Source: Nitrosomonadales bacterium (lineage in GTDB: Bacteria; Pseudomonadota; Gammaproteobacteria; Burkholderiales; Gallionellaceae). Taken from it: DNA of 60,343 nucleotides. The notes under the pieces were generated by a model. It had not been told where the DNA came from. It searched no databases and saw only the letters and a list, made by a program, of their open reading frames with translations. A program made the position numbers and the translations under genes. Shown here in pieces: positions 15,170 to 27,529 of this stretch (the first letter of the stretch is position 1; each line of letters opens with the position of its first letter). Where the stretch lies: contig JACOUM010000011.1 of assembly GCA_016177795.1 (NCBI GenBank), positions 1 to 60,343 of the forward strand. Direction: 5' to 3'.

Positions 15170-16273
15170 CTAGCTAATCTGTTGTTGTGCCGTTTTGGGT
15201 ACCGACCATAATCCGCCGTCCAGAACCTGCACATCGTATCCGGCCTGCGCCAGAATAAATGCGGCAGCGGCGCTGCGCCGCCCGCTCTGGCAGTAAGTGA
15301 TATATTTTCTACTGCGGTTCAGCACGCCAATCGAATTGCGTATCTCGTTCAATGGCACATTTATCGCGCCAGGCAGTTTGTCATAGCGATATTCGGGCGG
15401 ATGCCGCACGTCCAGCCATACCGCGCCTTGCGCCACAGCCTGCATGGCCTGTTCATAGCTTAATTTGCGCAGCAGCGGTTCTTGCATCAATGCCAGGAAA
15501 TCCTGCCGCTCGAGGCGCAGCAACATGCCGTTGGACTTCATGGTGACAGTCGCGTTGCGTTTGGCGCCGGAAACAAGCGCTTCCTCGCCAAATACGTCAC
15601 CTGCCTTCAGGTCGGCAAGATGCATGTCCACGCCGCCCACGCGACGCGTCACCTGCGCGCGTCCGCTATCAATCATATAATAATAATCGCCTTCGTCGCC
15701 CTCGCGAATGATGATATCGCCTTCCCACACCGCAATTGCCTCGATACGCTGCAACAACGCGCTGATGTTTGCCATCGGCAAATGTGCCAGCGGCCCGTTC
15801 CTGAGATTTTCCGCGCTGAACATGCTGGAATTCAGCAAACGCTTGATGCTGGCTGATGCATCGGGGTGGTCTTTGTGGCCGGCCGACATGCGCGGCTCTC
15901 CCGCCAGACTGGTTTGCGAGAACTGATCAAATGTCACCATTCGATCGAGCAGTTCGTCATCAATACGCAGCAACTGGCTTTCGCGCAATGCCGTGGCGGA
16001 GACAATGTACGGCTGACGCTTGCCCAACGGATGCTTGGCCCACTCTGACTGTGCGCTGACTACCACTTTATTGCCGTCCTCATAAACCAGCTCAAGCTCG
16101 CCATTTACCAGATAAACCGATTGGCCTTGCAAGCCATGCGATTTGAACGGGTCATGCCCCTGCGGAACAGCCTCGATGTGACAATAATCGAGCAGTTCGC
16201 GCAGCTTGGCCGGCTTGAATGAAGCAATCGGCTCCAATCCGGCCAGAACTCTGACATCAAGTGCGTAAGTCAT
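15170..16273 (-). CDS. Cyclic-nucleotide-binding protein with C-terminal rhodanese domain
   Basis: 367 codons. A first cNMP-binding-like fold covers about residues 15-120, a clearer one about 150-265 (EGDEGDYYYMIDSGRAQV, DVFGEEALVSGAKRNATV), and rhodanese about 275-360. The rhodanese has the active-site loop YCQSGRRS, so a reactive Cys is present. No DNA-binding domain is seen, so this is not a CRP-type regulator. With a cyclase and a cyclic-nucleotide phosphodiesterase upstream in the same operon it is a likely effector for the nucleotide they control. What the rhodanese acts on is not evident. Confidence 0.87.
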   Translation of the reverse strand: MTYALDVRVLAGLEPIASFKPAKLRELLDYCHIEAVPQGHDPFKSHGLQGQSVYLVNGELELVYEDGNKVVVSAQSEWAKHPLGKRQPYIVSATALRESQLLRIDDELLDRMVTFDQFSQTSLAGEPRMSAGHKDHPDASASIKRLLNSSMFSAENLRNGPLAHLPMANISALLQRIEAIAVWEGDIIIREGDEGDYYYMIDSGRAQVTRRVGGVDMHLADLKAGDVFGEEALVSGAKRNATVTMKSNGMLLRLERQDFLALMQEPLLRKLSYEQAMQAVAQGAVWLDVRHPPEYRYDKLPGAINVPLNEIRNSIGVLNRSRKYITYCQSGRRSAAAAFILAQAGYDVQVLDGGLWSVPKTAQQQIS

Positions 16274-16282
16274 CGGGTAACC

Positions 16283-17047
16283 CTAAAACTCGAACTCTTG
16301 GTTGTTCAGCAGCATTGTCGGACAGCGCTCATGAATCAGGCTCTCGATCTCCCGCATAGTCAGTTCCACTTCACCGGGTTTTAGATGGGTAATGAACACT
16401 TCGGCATCGCGCTGAAATTTTTTCAACTCCTCGGCCAACATGCTGGGACAAAGGTGCTTGGAAACGATGGCCAACTCTTTTTCGTCATTCGAGAATGCGG
16501 TTTCAATGATGAGATAGCGCAAATTTTCAATTTTATTGATGATATTCCATAACGCATCATTGGTCGTGGTATCGCCGCTGAATACCAAGCTCGCCTTGCC
16601 GCTGTCCAGATGGTAGCCGACTGCAGGCACCACATGATTGGCGGGGATGGCGGTTATCTTGCGCCCGTTCAGCACGACAGTTTCACCCAGCTCCATCGGC
16701 TGGTAACGCATGAATGGCCGCTGGGCGTTGGGGATCCTGGTAAAGTCCGGCCAGATTTTCCAGTTGAACATATGTTGCCTGAGAATATCCAGCGTTTCCT
16801 CGGAGGCGTAAACGGTCAACGGGCAATCGCGCATGAACCCGGCGCTGTCCGCCATGAACGGAATGCTGGCGATATGATCAAGATGGGAATGCGTGACAAA
16901 AACATGATCAATCATGCTGAGTTCGGCAAGGCTGAGTTCGCCGGCACCCGTGCCCGCATCAATCAGCACGTCATGGTCGAGCAGGAAACAAGTGGTGCGC
17001 AGATTGCCACCGATTCCACCGCTGCATCCCAGGGTTCTCAACTTCAT
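16283..17047 (-). CDS. Class II 3',5'-cyclic-nucleotide phosphodiesterase-like metallo-beta-lactamase-fold protein
   Basis: 254 codons. The N-terminus MKLRTLGCSGGIGGNLRTTC and the metal motif THSHLDHIA (from about residue 53), then later FSGDTT and FITHLKPGE, place it in the MBL-fold class II cyclic phosphodiesterase group (yeast PDE1/CpdP type). It would hydrolyse cAMP or cGMP. It sits between the cyclase and the cNMP-binding protein with gaps of 18 and 9 bp, which strongly supports a cyclic-nucleotide role. RNase Z-like activity is the alternative for this fold. Confidence 0.8.
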   Translation of the reverse strand: MKLRTLGCSGGIGGNLRTTCFLLDHDVLIDAGTGAGELSLAELSMIDHVFVTHSHLDHIASIPFMADSAGFMRDCPLTVYASEETLDILRQHMFNWKIWPDFTRIPNAQRPFMRYQPMELGETVVLNGRKITAIPANHVVPAVGYHLDSGKASLVFSGDTTTNDALWNIINKIENLRYLIIETAFSNDEKELAIVSKHLCPSMLAEELKKFQRDAEVFITHLKPGEVELTMREIESLIHERCPTMLLNNQEFEF

Positions 17048-17065
17048 CGTCCTGTCAGCCTTATG

Positions 17066-19288
17066 TTATTTGGTCTGGAACACAAACACCCCGTCCCAAT
17101 CCGCCGCCGGCGGGTTCTTGCGGAAGTAGGCGACGCGCTCGGCATAAATTCCGTATAGCGCAGTATCCGGCGACATGCGCTGCAGATTCATCAGTTGCAA
17201 CTCGGCCTGCTCCCAATCCTTTCTGAGATACAAACGGCGCACCTCATGGAATAGTTTTATCTCGTCCTGCAGCGCCTTGCCCACTTCCGTGGACAGCCCG
17301 ATCGGCTCATAAATCGCCACTGGCTTATCTTTACCTTTTACACGCACATGGTCAAGCTCGCGATAGGTAAAGTCGGTTACGGTATTCCGGGTATTTTCAC
17401 CGACGATGATGCCGACACCATATTGCTTGGTGATGCCTTCCAGGCGTGAGGCAAGATTTACCGCGTCACCCATCACCGTGTAGGCGACGCGCACTTCAGA
17501 GCCCATGTTGCCGACACTGACGCGGCCGGTGTTGATGCCTACGCCGACATGAATCTCCGGCCAGCCGCGCTCCTTGAAATGCGGTTGCAATGCTTTCAGG
17601 GTCGCCTGCATTTCGATGCCCGCCAATATCGCGTTGCGCGCATGCGCGGCATCCGGCAGAGGCGCGCCCCAGAATGCCATGATGCAGTCGCCCATGTATT
17701 TGTCTATGGTGCCGCGGTATTTATAAACAACACGGGACAAAGGGGTCAGGAACTCGTTCATCAGCAGCGTCAACTCTTTCGGGTCCAGACCTTCCGAGAT
17801 GGAAGTGAAACCGCGCACATCGGAAAACAGAATGGTCATCTCGCGGCTCTCGCCTTCCATGGATACGCTTTCCGGATGCTCCGCCATCTCCTCGACCAAT
17901 TCGCTTGGAACATATTGGCCGAACAAGCCGGTAATCTGGCGTTTGGTGCGCGACTCGACGAAATAGCCGTAGGACATATCCAGCGCAAATAGCAGCGCAA
18001 TCATCACCACGCTGTTTGCCACCGTCAGCAACAGGTTCCCGTGATGCCATACAAGCAAGCTTAATCCCAGAGTAATGGCGAACATGAATGCCGACACCAA
18101 TATCGCCTTCACCGGGCTTAATTGCGGTAACAGGAAGCTCAACGCAGTGCCGATCAGCAGCAGCCAGACCACCTCCGCCCCGATCATGTAGGCAGGGCGC
18201 TCTTTCAGGTTCTGATCGAGAATGCCGGAGATCATGTTGGCGTGGATTTCCACCCCGGGATAAACCTCCGCCACCGGAGTGGCACGCATATCCAGCAACC
18301 CCGGGGCGGTCGTTCCCACCAGCATGATCTTGTCCCTGAGCTGGGAAATCTCGACGCGGTCATGCAGCACATCCGCGATTGAAATGTAGCGGAAACTCCC
18401 TTGTCTGCCGCGATATGGCACAAGAGTGGATACATCAACATCTACCGGGATGTTCAGCCTGCCACCGGCCGTATCCAGTTCCAGCCATTCCAGACCGCCA
18501 TACCCCTTGGCCTCGCCTTCGGCAAAACCGGGCAGCAATTCAGCTTTCCCGAGCAGGGCGCGCACCATGGCGAGTGACAGGGATTCATAATATGCGCCGC
18601 CGAATTCCGCCAGCATCGGCACGCGACGCACCTCGCCGTCAAAGTCCACTATCGGATTGAAGTGTCCGGCGCTTGCGGCAGCCTGTTGCAATTCGGGAAG
18701 ATTTGCCCCATACCCGTCCCAGGTCGTAAAGTCGATCGGCCTGCCCCTGAACGTGCCTGCCGGGAAGGCCGGCTCTGGCAACGCTCCGGAGATATGGGTG
18801 CTGCCCTGACTGGTCAGGTAATAACCCAATACCACGTTGCGGTTTCTGATTTTATCGGCAAACAGCCTGTCGTATTCGAGTTGCGGCCGGATCTGCGTTA
18901 GCGCCGCCTGGAATTGCGCATCGCCCTTGAGCTGCTCTTGTCCGATTTTCTGCAACACCTTGAGTCCGGAGCTTTCATCCTTTTCGGCGAACACCACGTC
19001 GAAGCCCACCACCGCGACGCCGTATTGATCGAAGAGCTTGTCCATCAGCAAGGCGAGCCGGTCGCGGCTCCACGGCCAGCGGCCTTCCTCCTTGAGGCTT
19101 TTTTCGTCGATGTCGAGAATGACAATGCGGTCGTCCACCGTACGCGGCATGGTCAATTGCAAACGGTAGTCGTAAAGAATGGCGGAGAGCTGGTCTACGA
19201 AATTGAGGTGGTAGAAGCGCGCGGCATTGCCGATGAAAACCAGGACTATCAACAGTCCGAGCCCGATCAGAAGTGCGTTTTTTTTCAC
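17066..19288 (-). CDS. CHASE2-domain adenylate/guanylate cyclase
   Basis: 740 codons from a GTG start. One membrane anchor at the N-terminus precedes a periplasmic CHASE2 sensor (about 35-350; VDDRIVILDIDEKSL, GRWPWSRDR). Three closely spaced transmembrane helices (about 365-450) follow, then a class III cyclase domain (about 475-650; MTILFSDVRGFTSISEG, MGDCIMAFWGAP, VGINTGRVSVGNMGS). Two metal aspartates are present. A TPR-like tail ends the protein. It senses an unknown extracytoplasmic signal and makes cAMP or cGMP. The substrate cannot be decided from what I read. Confidence 0.9.
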   Translation of the reverse strand: MKKNALLIGLGLLIVLVFIGNAARFYHLNFVDQLSAILYDYRLQLTMPRTVDDRIVILDIDEKSLKEEGRWPWSRDRLALLMDKLFDQYGVAVVGFDVVFAEKDESSGLKVLQKIGQEQLKGDAQFQAALTQIRPQLEYDRLFADKIRNRNVVLGYYLTSQGSTHISGALPEPAFPAGTFRGRPIDFTTWDGYGANLPELQQAAASAGHFNPIVDFDGEVRRVPMLAEFGGAYYESLSLAMVRALLGKAELLPGFAEGEAKGYGGLEWLELDTAGGRLNIPVDVDVSTLVPYRGRQGSFRYISIADVLHDRVEISQLRDKIMLVGTTAPGLLDMRATPVAEVYPGVEIHANMISGILDQNLKERPAYMIGAEVVWLLLIGTALSFLLPQLSPVKAILVSAFMFAITLGLSLLVWHHGNLLLTVANSVVMIALLFALDMSYGYFVESRTKRQITGLFGQYVPSELVEEMAEHPESVSMEGESREMTILFSDVRGFTSISEGLDPKELTLLMNEFLTPLSRVVYKYRGTIDKYMGDCIMAFWGAPLPDAAHARNAILAGIEMQATLKALQPHFKERGWPEIHVGVGINTGRVSVGNMGSEVRVAYTVMGDAVNLASRLEGITKQYGVGIIVGENTRNTVTDFTYRELDHVRVKGKDKPVAIYEPIGLSTEVGKALQDEIKLFHEVRRLYLRKDWEQAELQLMNLQRMSPDTALYGIYAERVAYFRKNPPAADWDGVFVFQTK

Positions 19289-19470
19289 GCCGCAGCCCTT
19301 GGAGCAAGGCTGGCAGCGAGAGATGAAGGGCAGGCTCCCCTGTTTCCATTTGCCGTGAAGGAAGGATGGACTATCTTCAATGCCTGTGTCTCAATCCTCA
19401 AATCTTCGCTCCTCTGCCCAAATGCGATCACGGTGGGGCCGCTGCGGTTTTTTTACCCTCTGCCTTTTTG
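19289..19470. other. 182-bp gap inside the signalling operon
   Basis: No coding pattern in either strand. This is the only sizeable gap in the operon. No convincing terminator or promoter was found. Confidence 0.4.
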
Positions 19471-20289
19471 CTATTCCTTGAAGTAGAACTCCATTTTGAC
19501 GCCGGCCAGTTCGATGACATCGTGGTCATTCAACTGATGCGGCTGATCGCCCAATGCAGTACCGTTCACCATTGGATGGTTTGCGCCCTCTACGTGGGTG
19601 ATGAAGTAGCCGTGCGGGCGACGGGTCAGAACGGCAACCTGTACGCCGGGTTTGCCCAGCGTGGTAAGGTTTTTTACCAGCTCAAGCTCCTTGCCGGCAT
19701 TGGGCCCGGTCAGGATTTGCACCACGGCCGCCTGCGGCGCAGGGCTGGGGGCGGGTTTGTATACCGGAGCGGCGGGACTGGCAGGCCTGGATGCCGGAGC
19801 GGCAGGTGCAACCGGCGGACGAGCATCAAACTTGCCGGTTTTTTCTATGACGCCGGCGGCTTGCGCGGCATTTACGTTGACTTGTGTCCTCATGAAACTG
19901 GCCGTCGCATCGCCTTTTTCCGCAGCCGGCGCAGCCTGCTTGACCGGTGCGCGCAGCACCATGGTTTTTTCGAAGTCAGCCGCGTTTGTCTGTCCGGCCT
20001 GGTCGTTGATGTATTTCAGCTTGTATTTGCCGATTTCAATCAGGTCATTGTTTTGCAAAAAGTGCTTCTTTGTTGGAACCCCATTCACTTCCAGTCCGTT
20101 GGTGCTGTCCAAATCCTCAAGAAATGAATCGTGCAGGATGGTAACAATTGCTGCGTGTTCGCCGCTCACCGCCAGGTTGTCGATGGCAATGTCGTTGTGC
20201 GCCTTGCGCCCGATGGTCATGCGCTCCTTGTTCAGGGGATATTCCCTGATTACCATCCCATCCATGCTGAGTATCAGTTTTGCCGCCAT
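19471..20289 (-). CDS. Protein with two FHA domains
   Basis: 272 codons from the ATG at 20289, where GAGGG precedes; an upstream start at 20364 would add 25 unlikely residues. The first FHA domain (about 1-95) has MTIGRKAHNDI and SGEHAAI..DSTNGLEVNG. A Pro/Ala-rich linker (about 150-190) follows, then a second FHA-like domain (195-272; LTTLGKPGVQ). FHA domains bind phosphothreonine peptides. Between a Ser/Thr kinase/phosphatase pair and a cyclase, it is the likely phospho-reader of this system. Confidence 0.88.
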   Translation of the reverse strand: MAAKLILSMDGMVIREYPLNKERMTIGRKAHNDIAIDNLAVSGEHAAIVTILHDSFLEDLDSTNGLEVNGVPTKKHFLQNNDLIEIGKYKLKYINDQAGQTNAADFEKTMVLRAPVKQAAPAAEKGDATASFMRTQVNVNAAQAAGVIEKTGKFDARPPVAPAAPASRPASPAAPVYKPAPSPAPQAAVVQILTGPNAGKELELVKNLTTLGKPGVQVAVLTRRPHGYFITHVEGANHPMVNGTALGDQPHQLNDHDVIELAGVKMEFYFKE

Positions 20290-20311
20290 AGTCGTGACCC
20301 TCGTACTAAAT

Positions 20312-21139
20312 TTATTTCTTGAACCAATTGAGCAACCCCGCCAGCCAGCCGCGCGAAACGGCAAATTTGCCGTTCACTTTTACCAGTACCACCGAAACAT
20401 TGTCACGGCCGCCGTTATCATTTGCCATCTGAATCAGTTGCTCCGCCGCAAGCGTTAAATTGCTTTGCATGGCATACAGCGTGGACTGGATGTCTTCGTC
20501 CTCCACCATGTCGTTCAGTCCATCCGAACACAGCAAATAAATGTCGCCCACCTGCACATCGTGCACATGGATTTCCGGCTCCACTTCAGCATCGATTCCC
20601 ACCGCACGCGTCACCAGATTCTTGTTCTTGGACAGGCGCGCATCCTCAACGCTGATCATCCCGCTGTCAATTTGCTCCTGCAGCAGGGAATGGTCGCGGG
20701 TAACCGTTTCCAGCGTCTCGCCGCGCAACCGGTACATGCGCGAATCGCCCACGTGTCCCACCACCACGCGATTGTCATAGAACAACCCGGAAACAATGGT
20801 CGTACCCATCCCGGCATACTGCGGCTGGCTCTGCGCAGCCTGGAAAATCGAAGCATTTGCCTTGCGAATGTTGTCGCGCAACAGCGATATCCCCAGTTCA
20901 TCGCCGGTTGTCCTGTCACGCTCTGTCGGGCTTGCACCTTGCAGGCGTTGACAAATCTCGGTCACAACCACCGAAACGGCGATGCCGCTCGCCACTTCGC
21001 CCGCATTATAACCGCCCATTCCGTCTGCCAATACAACCAGACCGCAGGCTGCATCCTGCGCCACGCTATCCTCGTTATGTGAGCGCACCATGCCCGGATT
21101 GGTTTGACTGACTATCTCGATCGCATCTTCTACTTTCAT
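20312..21139 (-). CDS. PP2C-family serine/threonine protein phosphatase
   Basis: 275 codons. It has the PP2C motifs RSHNEDSV, LADGMGGYNAGEVAS, TTIVSG, VGHVGDSRMYR and LLCSDGLNDMVEDED, with the metal-binding aspartates in place. It would reverse phosphorylation by the kinase encoded immediately upstream (3-bp gap). Cytoplasmic, full length. Confidence 0.93.
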   Translation of the reverse strand: MKVEDAIEIVSQTNPGMVRSHNEDSVAQDAACGLVVLADGMGGYNAGEVASGIAVSVVVTEICQRLQGASPTERDRTTGDELGISLLRDNIRKANASIFQAAQSQPQYAGMGTTIVSGLFYDNRVVVGHVGDSRMYRLRGETLETVTRDHSLLQEQIDSGMISVEDARLSKNKNLVTRAVGIDAEVEPEIHVHDVQVGDIYLLCSDGLNDMVEDEDIQSTLYAMQSNLTLAAEQLIQMANDNGGRDNVSVVLVKVNGKFAVSRGWLAGLLNWFKK

Positions 21140-21142
21140 GGT

Positions 21143-23686
<2,544 letters not shown>

Positions 23687-23798
23687 TGCCACTCCCCGAG
23701 GCTTGTTTGTAAAGCAAATTACGCCGTGGATATTAAAGTATTTCTTGGTAATGCACCACAATCCTTTTGATTTGTAGCGAATTTATGGAATGGCTTAG

Positions 23799-24262
23799 GG
23801 AACCTCTGATTAAGTCCCACATGGCCGCGCATTCGGCTTTGCGGGATGAGATGCAAGGAGGGCGACGACGCGAATGGCCATTCCCTTCGCTAGGAGCCTG
23901 ACACCGCAGCTCGCCCGCAAAGCCAATGCCCCAAAGGGTTGCAACAAAACGGAGCGTAGCGCAGTTTCGAGGAACGGCCAAAACTGGCGCTCGCGGCGTT
24001 GCGCTCCTTGGCATTGTAGAATGACTGCTGCCATGACACGGTGCGCGAAGCGGCTGGTGCGGGAATGGCAGCAGGCGGCTGCTCCCGCAAACGGCTGGCT
24101 TTGCCAGTAACGTGTCGCAGCCGCTACCTGCGTCGCGCGCCTTGCGGTAAGCATCGGCTCACGGTACGCGAAGCGCAGGTGCGGAGACGATGCTACCTCG
24201 CCGCTCCCGCAATCGGCTGCTGCGCAGTAACGTGTCGCGGCGAGTCCCCAGTTTTTGTTAGC
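23799..24262. repeat. Hairpin-rich non-coding repeat element with an IS5-like end
   Basis: It begins TTAG|GGAACCTCTGATTAAGTC, nearly the same terminus as the IS5-type elements at 29263 and 34725. Further in, a 122-bp unit is present twice (CACGGTRCGCGAAGCG at 24037 and 24159). Each unit contains a stem-loop with the same loop pattern (TCCCGCAA..GCAGTAACGTGTC or close) but different, self-complementary arms: GCGGCTGC/GCAGCCGC (24074/24116) and CTCGCCGC/GCGGCGAG (24196/24236). The right boundary near 24262 is approximate. It interrupts uspA. Confidence 0.6.
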
Positions 24263-24592
24263 AACGCGGTTCATGGCGACAGCCTGCTCGTTGGCGTATT
24301 GCACAATCGCTTCCGCCGGCGTGCCGATGCTGATGTGGTACTGGTAGGGCAGTGCGGCGGCATCCAGCGCCGCGCGCGCCGGTTGCAGCGCCATCATGCC
24401 CTGTTCGCGATAGTAATCGTTAATCGTTTCCTGGTTGATGAACAGTTTGACGTTGCCGGCCGCCACATTCCATTGCACATTCAACAGCAACAGTTGCGGC
24501 GGTTCCTTCAGCGCAGCGATATTTTCGATCATATAGTCAACTGCTCGCTGCGCATTGGCCGAACCATCCACCGGAATCAGTATCTTCATCAT
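23810..24592 (-). pseudogene. Truncated universal stress protein (UspA family)
   Basis: Translation from ATGATG at 24592/24589, behind GGAGG, gives MKILIPVDGSANAQRAVDYM and about 105 residues of a normal Usp fold, ending near TPAEAIVQYANEQ. After that the frame runs into the repeat element and adds unrelated residues to a stop at 23810. The usual C-terminal G-X2-G-X9-G(S/T) nucleotide-binding motif is missing. The gene is therefore broken by the insertion, though a partial protein may still be made. It lies just downstream of the TerC-family gene. Confidence 0.8.
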
Positions 24593-24602
24593 CTTCCTCC
24601 CT

Positions 24603-25388
24603 TTACGATTTATTGTGCGAGCCGGGCGACCGGCCGCCCATCCGTGCCGGAACCGTCTCCGGCGCGGCCGCCACCTTCTCGTCCACCAGGTCAACTGCTG
24701 CCGCAGGAACGGCCTTGCGCATTGCCAGCCATCTGCCGAGCGTTACCACCAGCAACGCGCCCAGCCCCGGCACCAGCCAGTGCAGGTAGTGGTGCGACTC
24801 AAGCAGCGGTGCAAACAACGCCTCGCCGACCAGCATCTCGCCAGCCACATAACCCAGCAGTGCGCCGCCAATATAGATGATGACGGGATAGCGGTCGATC
24901 AGCTTCAGCACCAACTGGCTGCTCCACGCGATCATCGGGATGCTGATCAGCAGGCCGAATACCAGCAGCCACACATCACCCTTGGCTACCGCGGCCACCC
25001 CCAGCACGTTGTCCAGGCTCATCACGAAATCGGCGATGATGATGGTCTTGACCGCGCCGAACAGCCGTGTGTCGGCCTTGATGTTGCTCTCGCTGTGCGC
25101 CTCCGGTTCCGGCAGGATCAGCTTGACGCCGATCCACAGCAGCAGCAATGCACCGATCAATTTCAGATAGGGCAGCGCAAGCAGTCCGACGGCAAAAAAG
25201 GTCAGCATGACGCGCAAACCGATTGCGCCGCCGACCCCGAACAGGATGCCTTTGTTGCGCTGATGTGGCGGCAGGTTGCGGCATGCCAGCGCGATCACTA
25301 CCGCGTTGTCGCCGCTTAGCAGCAGATCGATCACTATAATTTTGAATACGTCCGCCCAGAACTGGGGGGTAGAAAACATTTCCAGCAT
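24603..25388 (-). CDS. TerC/YjbE-family integral membrane protein
   Basis: 261 codons from the ATG at 25388; 15 more residues are possible upstream. About seven transmembrane helices. The family motifs IDLLLSGDNAVVIALA and ADFVMSLDNVLGVA carry the paired acidic residues (GDNA and LDNV) thought to coordinate metal ions. TerC-family proteins are linked to tellurite resistance and to metal (Mn2+) export. The C-terminus is a short polar tail. I looked for a yybP-ykoY manganese riboswitch upstream and did not see one. Confidence 0.88.
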   Translation of the reverse strand: MLEMFSTPQFWADVFKIIVIDLLLSGDNAVVIALACRNLPPHQRNKGILFGVGGAIGLRVMLTFFAVGLLALPYLKLIGALLLLWIGVKLILPEPEAHSESNIKADTRLFGAVKTIIIADFVMSLDNVLGVAAVAKGDVWLLVFGLLISIPMIAWSSQLVLKLIDRYPVIIYIGGALLGYVAGEMLVGEALFAPLLESHHYLHWLVPGLGALLVVTLGRWLAMRKAVPAAAVDLVDEKVAAAPETVPARMGGRSPGSHNKS

Positions 25389-25503
25389 TGTCCGGCCTTT
25401 CAGTGTCGGAATTTTTTGCATCCCGCGCGGCATGTGGCGCGCGGACGCAATCTTACCGAAATAATGCCTGCCGCATGGGAATGATTGATACGTCCGGAAC
25501 GGG

Positions 25504-26835
25504 TTAGCGTTGGAAGGCTACCGTCACCCGCAACCCTCGGCCTTCGTTCACCGGTTGTATCTGCAAGGTTGCGTCATGCACCTCGGCAATCCGCTTGACG
25601 ATGGACAGCCCCAGGCCGCTGCCGCTGGCCTGCGTGTCCAGCGGGCGGTAGAAGCGCTCCAGCACCTTGTCGCGTTCCTGCTCCGGAATGCCCGGGCCGT
25701 TGTCGCTCACCGACAGACTGGTCGTTCCATGTTCATGGGTGATGCTTACCTGAACCAGCGTGCCGGGCGGCGTATGCTTCACTGCATTGTCGAGCAGGTT
25801 GCGCAGCAGTACCCGCAACAGCCCCGGGTTGCCGCGTATATCAACTTCGTCGCCCGCCAGCAATTCGAGTCGCACGCCCTTTTCCAGCGCGGCCGGCGCA
25901 AGTGCGGCAATCGTTTCGGCGGCGATGTCCCTCAGTTGGCACGGCTCCGCCACGCTGCGATCCAGCGTGTCGACCCGCGCCAGCGTCAGCAGCTGCTCGA
26001 TCAAATGGGCGGCGCGGTCGCAGCCGAGAATCGCGTTGTCGAGCGCATGAATGCGTTCCGCGTCGCCGGAAGCGGCGCGCGCCACCTGCGCTTGCGCCTT
26101 GATCGCGGCCACCGGGGTGCGCAATTCATGCGCGGCGTCCGCGGTGAAGCGCCGCTCCTTCTGCATGGAGGCATCGATGCGCGAGAACAGCCGGTTGAGC
26201 CGTTCGATCAGCGGCACTACTTCGCGCGGCGCGGAGGTGGCATTGAGCGCGGCGAGGTTGTCCGGCTCGCGCTGCTCCACTTCGCGGGCCAGTTTGTCGA
26301 GCGGGCGCAGGCCGCGCAACACCGCAATCCACAGCAGCAATGCCAGCAGCGGCAGCGAGAACCACAGCGGCCGCAGCAGGTTGCCCGCGATGTCGCGCGC
26401 CAGTTCGTCGCGCACCTCGGTGCGCTCCGCGACATGGATCAGGTATTCGCCGGATTCGTCCCAGGTGCTGAACACGCGCCAGCGGTGCCCGTCGATGACG
26501 GTGTCGCTGAAACCGTGTTCCCCGTGCGTCAGCGGCTGCTGCGGGGCGTTGACGGAATGCAGGCGCAACTGCCGCTCTCTATCCCATATCTGGAACGCGA
26601 CGCGGCGGGCATATTTGTGCAGCAGCGGTGCATGTTCGGTTTCGAGCTCGTCGAGGTCGTGCGATGCCTGGACGACCAGCAGCGAGGCGGCCTGCGCCAG
26701 GTGCGCATCCAGCACCTCGTCGAATTCCTCGCGCGCATCGTGGTAGGTGAAGGCGGACGCGCCGAGCCAGACCAGCGTGATCGCCGCCAAGGCCAGCGCC
26801 AGCAGCCGTTGTTTGAGCGAAGCGCGTTGCCACAT
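25504..26835 (-). CDS. Sensor histidine kinase (QseC/PmrB-like)
   Basis: 443 codons. Transmembrane helices at about 10-30 and 165-190 flank a periplasmic sensor, then a short HAMP-like segment. HisKA has AAHELRTPVAAIKAQ with the phospho-acceptor His near 236. The ATPase domain has NLLDNAVKHTPPG, DNGPGIPEQERD and SGLGLSIV. The stop/start spacing with the regulator gene is 1 bp. It is the last gene of the first SHP/diheme-cytochrome operon, so its signal may be redox or nitrogen-oxide related. Confidence 0.92.
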   Translation of the reverse strand: MWQRASLKQRLLALALAAITLVWLGASAFTYHDAREEFDEVLDAHLAQAASLLVVQASHDLDELETEHAPLLHKYARRVAFQIWDRERQLRLHSVNAPQQPLTHGEHGFSDTVIDGHRWRVFSTWDESGEYLIHVAERTEVRDELARDIAGNLLRPLWFSLPLLALLLWIAVLRGLRPLDKLAREVEQREPDNLAALNATSAPREVVPLIERLNRLFSRIDASMQKERRFTADAAHELRTPVAAIKAQAQVARAASGDAERIHALDNAILGCDRAAHLIEQLLTLARVDTLDRSVAEPCQLRDIAAETIAALAPAALEKGVRLELLAGDEVDIRGNPGLLRVLLRNLLDNAVKHTPPGTLVQVSITHEHGTTSLSVSDNGPGIPEQERDKVLERFYRPLDTQASGSGLGLSIVKRIAEVHDATLQIQPVNEGRGLRVTVAFQR

Positions 26836-26836
26836 G

Positions 26837-27508
<672 letters not shown>

Positions 27509-27529
27509 CCACTCATGAATGGAATATCA

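Noticed and set aside
23687..23798. Promoter for the signalling operon
   Set aside because: AT-rich with several weak -10-like boxes but no clear -35/-10 or -24/-12 pair, so no site is called.
24041..24880. Plus-strand frame through the uspA repeat element
   Set aside because: It covers palindromic non-coding repeats and the antisense of uspA and the TerC-family gene; composition is not protein-like.
25389..25503. Possible yybP-ykoY manganese riboswitch upstream of the TerC-family gene
   Set aside because: TerC genes are often under this riboswitch, but I could not find its conserved loops in this short region.
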